DNA from: Anaerolineae bacterium
GTDB taxonomy: Bacteria; Chloroflexota; Anaerolineae; E26-bin7
DNA: 8,501 bases
Direction of reading: 5' to 3'
Assembly: GCA_029933115.1 (NCBI GenBank)
Contig: JAOZOT010000137.1
Span: 1-8,501 of the forward strand
The position numbers were made by a program, and so were the translations under genes. Numbering within the stretch: the first letter of the stretch is position 1; each line of letters starts with the position of its first letter. Shown piece after piece: positions 1-4,533 of the stretch. Below the pieces are notes generated by a model. The model worked only from the letters and a program-made list of their open reading frames with translations. It made no database searches and was not told where the DNA came from.

Positions 1-280
1 CGCCGGCAAAAGCGCGCATCGGTCACCGTCCTGACGGCCTGAAAGCCCACCTGCTCGTAGAAGCGACGCGCCGCCTCGTTCTCGATAAGCACGTCCAGCA
101 CCAGCTTCTGCAACCCTTTCGACCGAGCCCGTTCAGCGGCGAATTCCACGAGCCGCGTGGCAACGCCCCGCCTGCGCATCCTGGGCAGCACGGCCAGCAT
201 CTGAATGAGATAGTCCTCGCCCGAGAGGGGCTCAAAGGTCTATTGACGAACAACAGATCCAAACGCTCGATGATGTTCAT
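1..280 (-). pseudogene. GNAT acetyltransferase remnant (C-terminal half, frame-disrupted, runs off left edge)
   Basis: Reading leftward from 239, an open frame encodes the second half of a GNAT N-acetyltransferase, the family that moves acetyl groups from acetyl-CoA to amines. The acetyl-CoA-binding segment reads LPRMRRRGVATRLVEFAAER (motif A, R-x-x-G-x-A type). It is followed by the typical motif B segment NEAARRFYEQVGF. That frame is closed by TAG at 242-240, so the usual first 60-70 residues are absent. An ATG at 280-278 overlaps the stop of the upstream methyltransferase gene (ATGA) and gives MNIIERLDLLFVNR, but it is in a different frame from the GNAT part. I infer an internal deletion or a deletion plus frameshift that joined a short start to a decapitated acetyltransferase. 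A restart at the internal ATG at 200-198 is possible but would lack much of the fold. The substrate cannot be told, and the gene continues beyond position 1. Confidence 0.6.
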
Positions 281-1044
281 CGTCGTCCTCCGTTTTCACA
301 CCTCGGTTTTTCAACCAGAAAGTACCCCATTATATCACGTGCCCTATATCTGAGGTCAACGAACCCGGCTTTCGCCAGAAGGCTCAGGCACTTTTTCTCC
401 GTCAGGAATTTCCAGGCCATGCCGGGGGAAAGGATAAGGGTTCCGGGGTTGCGAAGCGGCTCCATCAGTAGGAAGCGGCCACCTGGGCGAAGGACCCGGT
501 AGATCTCGGACAGTGCTTTCAGCCTGGATCTGTCGCTCCAGAAAGCAAGGAGCACACCTCCAGAGGTCACGAGATCAAAAGTGCCGTCGGGAAAAGGAAT
601 ATCCAGGACACTGCCTGTCTTGAACTCCACCCTGTCTCGCACGCCCTCGATCTCCGCATTTCGGTACGCTCGTTGAGGCGAAACACCGGCTATATCAAGT
701 CTGTCCCAAACGTCAACGCCAATCACTTTCCCTTCTGTGAGGAGCTTGGCCACGCCGATGGTTACCTTGCCCAGGCCACAGCCTACATCCAATACGCACT
801 CGTCCCCCTGCAAACCCAGTATCCAAGACAAATCGTAGGACTCGTTCTGCCTGGACAGATACATGCCCAGCCAGTAGGCCAGGTACATATACGCCCCAAA
901 ACACAGGATGGCAATCCCCGCCGGCCGCCACAGAAAAGCTGCGCTCAGCACGCCGAGGATGGTCCACAGAATCATGATAATGTGAAAACGGCCCAGGGCG
1001 TAATACCCATAGAACGGTTTTTTCCTTGCGGCAGGAGTCAGCAT
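277..1044 (-). CDS. Class I SAM-dependent methyltransferase with two N-terminal membrane segments
   Basis: A 255-residue protein of the UbiE/Methyltransf_11 type. Residues about 22-38 and 42-62 are hydrophobic and rich in I, L, A, W and Y, and look like a pair of membrane helices with a basic N-terminus (ARKK). The soluble catalytic domain follows. Its SAM-binding glycine loop is VLDVGCGLG (84-92), the acidic ribose-binding residue is D111 in VIGVDVWD, the motif II/III region is GSVLDIPFPDGTFDLV (144-159), and the post-motif is RVLRPGGRFLLMEP (183-196). The start is supported by GAGGGA at 1056-1051, six bases before the ATG. The acceptor is unknown; a lipid or other membrane-associated substrate fits the anchor but is inference. 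The gene points away from the R-M methyltransferase gene and its stop overlaps the start of the GNAT remnant. It lacks DPPY/SPPY or PC motifs, so it is not a DNA methyltransferase. Confidence 0.85.
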   Translation of the reverse strand: MLTPAARKKPFYGYYALGRFHIIMILWTILGVLSAAFLWRPAGIAILCFGAYMYLAYWLGMYLSRQNESYDLSWILGLQGDECVLDVGCGLGKVTIGVAKLLTEGKVIGVDVWDRLDIAGVSPQRAYRNAEIEGVRDRVEFKTGSVLDIPFPDGTFDLVTSGGVLLAFWSDRSRLKALSEIYRVLRPGGRFLLMEPLRNPGTLILSPGMAWKFLTEKKCLSLLAKAGFVDLRYRARDIMGYFLVEKPRCENGGRR

Positions 1045-1150
1045 CTATCATCCCTCAAAAATCCTAAAAGAGGAGCAGCTTTTCAGTCGCCATTGTCAGG
1101 CAACAATCCGATGGCATACATAATCCACCCTCCAATAGCTGCCAGGCAAG

Positions 1151-1179
1151 TTGACAAATTGTCAACCCAGCGCTATAAT
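1151..1179 (+). promoter_or_regulatory. Consensus sigma70 promoter of the R-M methyltransferase gene, with overlapping operator-like palindrome
   Basis: TTGACA at 1151-1156 and TATAAT at 1174-1179 match the sigma70 consensus at all 12 positions and are 17 bp apart, the optimal spacing. The transcript should begin near 1186 and give a leader of about 29 bases with GGAGG at 1202-1206, eight bases before the ATG at 1215. The -35 box is the left half of the palindrome TTGACAAATTGTCAA (1151-1165; six-base arms, three-base centre). A protein bound there would block RNA polymerase. Its core GAC-N5-GTC has the same layout as the C-boxes at 4275-4285. Candidate binders are the HTH fused to the methyltransferase or the C protein. 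The promoter is seen directly; its repression is inference. Confidence 0.85.
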
Positions 1180-1214
1180 ACAAATAGCCACCATATTCAG
1201 CGGAGGCAAGCATA

Positions 1215-3401
1215 ATGACACAGACAATTCTTCGGCAGATGCGAAAGAATAGCGGAATACCACTGAAGGCAATAGCGCGAGAACTTGGGATAGACCCTGG
1301 ATTTCTCAGCCGTGTTGAGCGTGGACTTGTCAATGCTCCGCAATACATCGTTGATAAGTATCAAGAGTATTTCGGTCATGCCTTTAATGACCATTCGCCT
1401 GCCTCAGAACCCACATCATTGCGAGAGCATTCAGCAGAATACCACATTATTCAATATGCACTTCCCTTCGATGAAGCTCCGCAAGAATGCACCGAGATAG
1501 ATCTAGTTAACACCCCTCAGACGGATTTGGATGTCCCCCCGGAGCTCTACCTATCGCCTAACCCACGCCTGGGGGATCTGGCGAACCCTGCCACGCCACC
1601 CAAGCCAGTTGCCGTGCCATATTCTTCAAACATCTCCGCAGGCAAAAACACGTATGTCTATGACGCCCATACCTATCACACAAAAGTGCCACCACAAGGC
1701 ATTGGGCTGCTCATTGACTACTACACTCGCCCTGGGGATGTCGTATTGGATCCGTTTTGCGGCTCAGGCATGACCGGCGTCGCAGCTACTGAAAGGGGCC
1801 GCAGGGCTATTCTCAGCGATTTGTCACCGGCCGCTGCTTTTATTGCGTACAACTTGACGACACCCATAGCCGCCACACGCTATCTCGATGCGATCGAGAG
1901 CATGTTAAAAGCAGCCCGCCCCTTGGAACATCGCCTATACGATACCCATTGCCGCACATGCGGGCGCTCTATCCCGATGTTATACATGGTTTGGAGCTAT
2001 GGCATGCTATGCCCACACTGCAAGCAGGAGTTCGTACTTTGGGATGTCGCCCGTGACGAGCGGCCAAGGGTGCGAGAAAGCAAGATCAAGACCGAGTTCG
2101 ATTGTCCCCACTGCGGCGAGCACTTGAAGAAGCGAGAACTAGAGAAAACACAACGCTACCCAGTGCAAGTAGGCTACAAATGCTGTGGAAGCGGAATGAA
2201 AGAAGAGACCGCGCATCCCGATGAGCACGACCTTAAACTATTGGCAGAGATAGAGCAACATGGCGTGCCAGCCAACTTGTGGTATCCCACAGACCCTTTT
2301 CCACCTGGGATAAACACAAAGCAGCCCATCTCGGCTGGCATTACCAGTGTGGACAAAGCGTACACGCCTCGCGCTCTCTGGGCCATGGCCTATCTGTGGG
2401 ACATGGCCCTACGCTGGCCCGATGCCGAGGTACGGCCCAAGCTGCTTTTCACCCTCACTTCACTCTACAAGCGCGTGACTGTCTTCTCTGAATTTCGCTT
2501 CTGGGGCGGCAGTGGCAATACGGCCAACTTCAATGTTCCCGCAGTGATGAATGAGCAGAATGTGTTCAAGGCCCTGGCCCGCAAGGCAAATACGATAAGC
2601 TGGTATTTCGCTAACGCCCCCCAGGTTCCCCGCCAGCTACGAGTGAGCGTCCAGTCGGCATGTCATCTCCCACAAATTCCTGACAAGTCCATTGATTACG
2701 TTTTTACAGATCCACCTTTTGGCGGCAACATCAACTACTCGGAGATGAACTTCCTGTGGGAAAGCTGGCTCCGTGTCCACACTGACAACACTGAGGAGGC
2801 CATCGTCAACAAGGTGCAAGGCAAGAGTATATCAGACTATCAAAGACTGCTCACTGATGCATTTTCTGAGGTGAGGCGTGTGCTCAAAGACGATGGCTGG
2901 TTAACAGTCGTATTTCACAATTCCTCCGCCCGGGTGTGGGATGCCTTACAAAATGCCATCGTAGACGCAGGTTTTGCTATTGAAGGCACCCAAATTTTTG
3001 ATAAGAGACATGGTACGTTTAAGCAGTTCGTCTCTAAAAATGCCGTAGGCTACAATCTAGTTCTGCACTGCCGTAAGTCACAGCGCGAGCAAGCGCTGGA
3101 GCGAAATGGTCACCAAGAAGCTTGCAGACAGGCGGTAGCCTTCATACGTTCGGAACTTGGCAAAGCAGCAAAGCAATATACAGTTCATTATTTGCATGTA
3201 GCTAGAGAGGATGAATTTGATTATCGGCGTCTATATGCCGCGTGGTTGGCCGATGCTTTGCCGAGGATGCAGATTGGCTTGAGCTTCGAGGAGTTCCGGG
3301 CCCTTGTGGATCAGCAACTGCCGACCGTACTAGCGCCTCAGACTGAGGAGTTCATCCCAGGTGAAAGGTCTGGGATCAATGGAGATGATGTCCGCATCTA
3401 A
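1215..3401 (+). CDS. R-M system DNA methyltransferase (probable N6-adenine) with N-terminal XRE-type HTH and zinc-ribbon-like inserts
   Basis: The modification enzyme of the R-M system, 728 residues. Residues about 3-55 form an XRE-like helix-turn-helix (LKAIARELGIDPGFLSRVER). A linker to about 125 follows. The motif X-like HTYHTKVPPQGIGLLIDYY leads into the SAM-binding motif I DPFCGSG at 179-185. Two CxxC pairs, C246/C249 with C266/C269, and then C297/C300 with C323/C324, look like zinc ribbons. Motif IV is DPPF at 499-502, and the region RRVLKDDGW...KNAVGYNLVL closes the catalytic domain. DPP(Y/F) suggests N6-adenine methylation; N4-cytosine enzymes usually have SPPY. The order motif I, inserts, motif IV resembles Zn-ribbon adenine methylases of the COG1743/COG0863 kind, which are larger than minimal Type II enzymes. 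The ATG at 1215 has GGAGG eight bases upstream. The 3' end overlaps the convergent endonuclease gene by 72 bp. The recognition sequence cannot be read from the protein. Confidence 0.88.
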   Translation: MTQTILRQMRKNSGIPLKAIARELGIDPGFLSRVERGLVNAPQYIVDKYQEYFGHAFNDHSPASEPTSLREHSAEYHIIQYALPFDEAPQECTEIDLVNTPQTDLDVPPELYLSPNPRLGDLANPATPPKPVAVPYSSNISAGKNTYVYDAHTYHTKVPPQGIGLLIDYYTRPGDVVLDPFCGSGMTGVAATERGRRAILSDLSPAAAFIAYNLTTPIAATRYLDAIESMLKAARPLEHRLYDTHCRTCGRSIPMLYMVWSYGMLCPHCKQEFVLWDVARDERPRVRESKIKTEFDCPHCGEHLKKRELEKTQRYPVQVGYKCCGSGMKEETAHPDEHDLKLLAEIEQHGVPANLWYPTDPFPPGINTKQPISAGITSVDKAYTPRALWAMAYLWDMALRWPDAEVRPKLLFTLTSLYKRVTVFSEFRFWGGSGNTANFNVPAVMNEQNVFKALARKANTISWYFANAPQVPRQLRVSVQSACHLPQIPDKSIDYVFTDPPFGGNINYSEMNFLWESWLRVHTDNTEEAIVNKVQGKSISDYQRLLTDAFSEVRRVLKDDGWLTVVFHNSSARVWDALQNAIVDAGFAIEGTQIFDKRHGTFKQFVSKNAVGYNLVLHCRKSQREQALERNGHQEACRQAVAFIRSELGKAAKQYTVHYLHVAREDEFDYRRLYAAWLADALPRMQIGLSFEEFRALVDQQLPTVLAPQTEEFIPGERSGINGDDVRI

Positions 3402-4010
3402 AGGAATTGTGTAGCGGACATAGAACTGACTACCTCTGGACGTCCACTTAAACTTGGCCGGTTTTGGCCTAGTGTTGATATTTCGACTTTGACCCCTGGA
3501 TTTCTCACTGTCAACCCAGTCATAGCCATAAATGTCATAGATTGGCGGATCAATTTCCCAGTAGATAAACTCGCGGCCTCGCAATCGAAGCAAGATACTG
3601 ATACGATCCCAGTTCTGCTTAGCAATTGTATTATAAGCTCGCAAGACGCGTGCGCCAAGCTCATCGGCCGGAAGTGCATGCAGTTCATCAGGAGTTTTGA
3701 GCAGTTCATCCACTGGAGGGCGAGCCACAATCAGGTCTTCGTGATACCCAAGGAAGTCGGCTGCTGTCTGGCGCTTTCGCGTCACCGCGTGATCTATCTT
3801 CTCCGTCTTGACTGAATACCGAACTTCTCCTACTATGACATCGGGATTGGGACGGTTATCTCGCTTCCCAGACCATACCCCGCCTTTGACACGAGCAAAT
3901 ACCTGTTCCCAAACAGGCCCGATCATGTCAACTCCATAAGGTAACGAATAAATGAGCTCAAGCATCCTCGTCGCTTCAGCGATTTCAGCATCGGTGAGAT
4001 AATTGCCCAT
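3330..4010 (-). CDS. Type II restriction endonuclease (PD-(D/E)XK-like)
   Basis: A 226-residue protein, a usual size for a Type II restriction enzyme. I do not recognise the specific family, so the assignment combines motif and context. The segment NPDVIVGEVRYSVKTEK (55-71) fits the PD-(D/E)XK nuclease core: P56-D57, a short beta-hairpin, then S66-V67-K68. S stands where D or E is usual; a nearby acidic residue such as E62 or E70 could take over metal binding. E35 lies in a helix upstream, as expected in this fold. The C-terminal half is rich in aromatic and basic residues (YDIYGYDWVDSEKSRGQ, KFKWTSRGSQFYVRY) and may contact DNA. The gene starts two bases after the stop of the C gene, with GAGGGA at 4028-4023, so co-transcription and translational coupling are likely. 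Its 3' end converges with the methyltransferase gene. Its product would cut unmodified DNA at the site protected by that enzyme. Confidence 0.8.
   Translation of the reverse strand: MGNYLTDAEIAEATRMLELIYSLPYGVDMIGPVWEQVFARVKGGVWSGKRDNRPNPDVIVGEVRYSVKTEKIDHAVTRKRQTAADFLGYHEDLIVARPPVDELLKTPDELHALPADELGARVLRAYNTIAKQNWDRISILLRLRGREFIYWEIDPPIYDIYGYDWVDSEKSRGQSRNINTRPKPAKFKWTSRGSQFYVRYTIPLDADIISIDPRPFTWDELLSLRR
3354..3376. repeat. Perfect 7-bp stem hairpin in the convergent gene overlap
   Basis: ATCCCAG (3354-3360) and CTGGGAT (3370-3376) are exact reverse complements around a nine-base loop. The hairpin lies inside the 72-bp stretch that codes for the C-termini of both the methyltransferase and the endonuclease. 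Neither strand shows a T-run after it, so it is not a standard intrinsic terminator. It could slow polymerase or shape the antisense overlap of the two transcripts, or be chance. Confidence 0.35.
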
Positions 4011-4012
4011 CG

Positions 4013-4249
4013 CTAACTTTCATCCCTCACTGCTTGCGTGATGATGCCAGAAAACAAGTCGGACACAGGCACATCGAGTGCGCGAGCAAGTGTAACAATA
4101 TTATAGAGTGACACATTCCGTTCCCCTCGCTCAACTGAGCCTACATAGGTGCGGTGTAACCCAGCTCTTTCAGCCAATTCCTCTTGCGAATATCCACGAA
4201 TCTGCCTTATGCGCCTGACATTTTGCCCAAAGATCTGCTTCATGTCCAT
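4013..4249 (-). CDS. Controller (C) protein of the R-M system, XRE family
   Basis: A 78-residue, all-HTH protein that regulates expression of the R-M system. The sequence SQEELAERAGLHRTYVGSVE (21-40) followed by RGERNVSL closely matches the pattern of C proteins such as those of AhdI, BamHI and Esp1396I, which bind as dimers. Helix 2 is about 22-29 and the recognition helix about 31-40. I chose the ATG at 4249 (MDMKQIF...) and not the in-frame ATG at 4270. The -10 box at 4264-4259 places the transcript start near 4252, downstream of the longer start. Neither start has a Shine-Dalgarno site, and 78 residues is a normal length for the family. The mRNA would be leaderless or nearly so, a feature I recall being reported for some C genes. 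The endonuclease gene follows after two bases. The protein should first activate and then repress its own promoter through the C-boxes at 4275-4300. Confidence 0.92.
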   Translation of the reverse strand: MDMKQIFGQNVRRIRQIRGYSQEELAERAGLHRTYVGSVERGERNVSLYNIVTLARALDVPVSDLFSGIITQAVRDES

Positions 4250-4258
4250 CGTAGTAAA

Positions 4259-4300
4259 AGTATATCGCATTGATGACTATAAGTCTACAGACTATAAGTA
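4259..4300 (-). promoter_or_regulatory. C-R operon promoter with tandem C-box operators
   Basis: Read leftward, TACTTATAGTC (4300-4290) and GACTTATAGTC (4285-4275) are tandem copies sharing ten bases and separated by TGTA, with a 15-bp repeat unit. They match the remembered C-box pattern of C-regulated R-M systems (GACT...AGTC, often ACTTATAGTC). The proximal box overlaps a -35 of TAGACT (4287-4282; four of six consensus bases). A TATACT -10 (4264-4259; five of six) lies 17 bp downstream. Start of transcription is expected near 4252, almost at the ATG of the C gene. By analogy, a dimer on the distal box (4290-4300) recruits polymerase, while a second dimer on the proximal box covers the -35 and represses. 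This gives delayed, self-limiting expression of C and the endonuclease. Confidence 0.88.
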
Positions 4301-4455
4301 GCATTGAGCAAGGATCTCTATATTGCATACAAGGGTATGTCCTAAAGGTGTCAGAGAGTAGACATAAAATAGAGAAAAACAACTCAAAATACCCCTGTCA
4401 GGGCTATCTGAAAGTTACTGACGGTTCTGGGATATACCTTGCTCACAAGTAGAAC
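4301..4455. other. AT-rich spacer between the C-R promoter and the helicase promoter
   Basis: No gene is firmly supported here. A plus frame from TTG 4270 to the stop at 4450-4452 can be read through it (60 residues), but its first third is the C-box DNA and it lacks a ribosome binding site. Its second half (GYVLKVSES, then GYLKVTDGSGIYLA) vaguely resembles a strand pair of an OB-fold and could be a worn gene fragment. Small inverted repeats occur: TATGTC 4336-4341 with GACATA 4361-4366, and CCCTGTCAGGG at 4393-4403. None has a T-run to make a clear terminator. Confidence 0.4.
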
Positions 4456-4484
4456 TTGCAAACCCTTTTGAATTGCGATATACT
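4456..4484 (+). promoter_or_regulatory. Sigma70-like promoter of the helicase operon
   Basis: TTGCAA at 4456-4461 (four of six -35 consensus bases) and TATACT at 4479-4484 (five of six) are 17 bp apart. Transcription would start near 4491, leaving a leader of about 43 bases with a strong purine-rich ribosome binding site, GAGGGGAG at 4517-4524. The -10 region TGCGATATACT (4474-4484) is repeated exactly, in reverse orientation, at the C-gene -10 (4269-4259). Confidence 0.65.
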
Positions 4485-4533
4485 GTACTGAGCCTGCGAG
4501 TTACGAGACGAAGAGAGAGGGGAGAAGTAACGT

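Noticed and set aside
1092..1107. ATTGT/ACAAT hairpin in the divergent intergenic region
   Set aside because: Five-base arms without a T-run are expected by chance in DNA of this length.
1045..1165. A leftward promoter for the membrane methyltransferase using the palindromic TTGACA on the minus strand (1165-1160)
   Set aside because: No acceptable -10 box lies 16-19 bp downstream on that strand.
3336..3348. Palindrome CCTCAGACTGAGG near the endonuclease stop, as a possible recognition site or terminator
   Set aside because: A one-base centre and no T-run make it a poor hairpin, and there is no evidence linking it to the specificity of the R-M system.
4013..4270. Longer C-protein start at ATG 4270 (MRYTFTTMDMKQ...)
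   Set aside because: The -10 box TATACT lies inside this extension, so the predicted transcript begins after it. The extra residues do not match the family pattern.
4270..4452. A 60-residue plus-strand frame with an OB-fold-like ending (GYLKVTDGSG)
   Set aside because: It starts with TTG inside the C-gene coding DNA, its first third is the C-box promoter, and it has no ribosome binding site. The resemblance is too short to call a gene or pseudogene.
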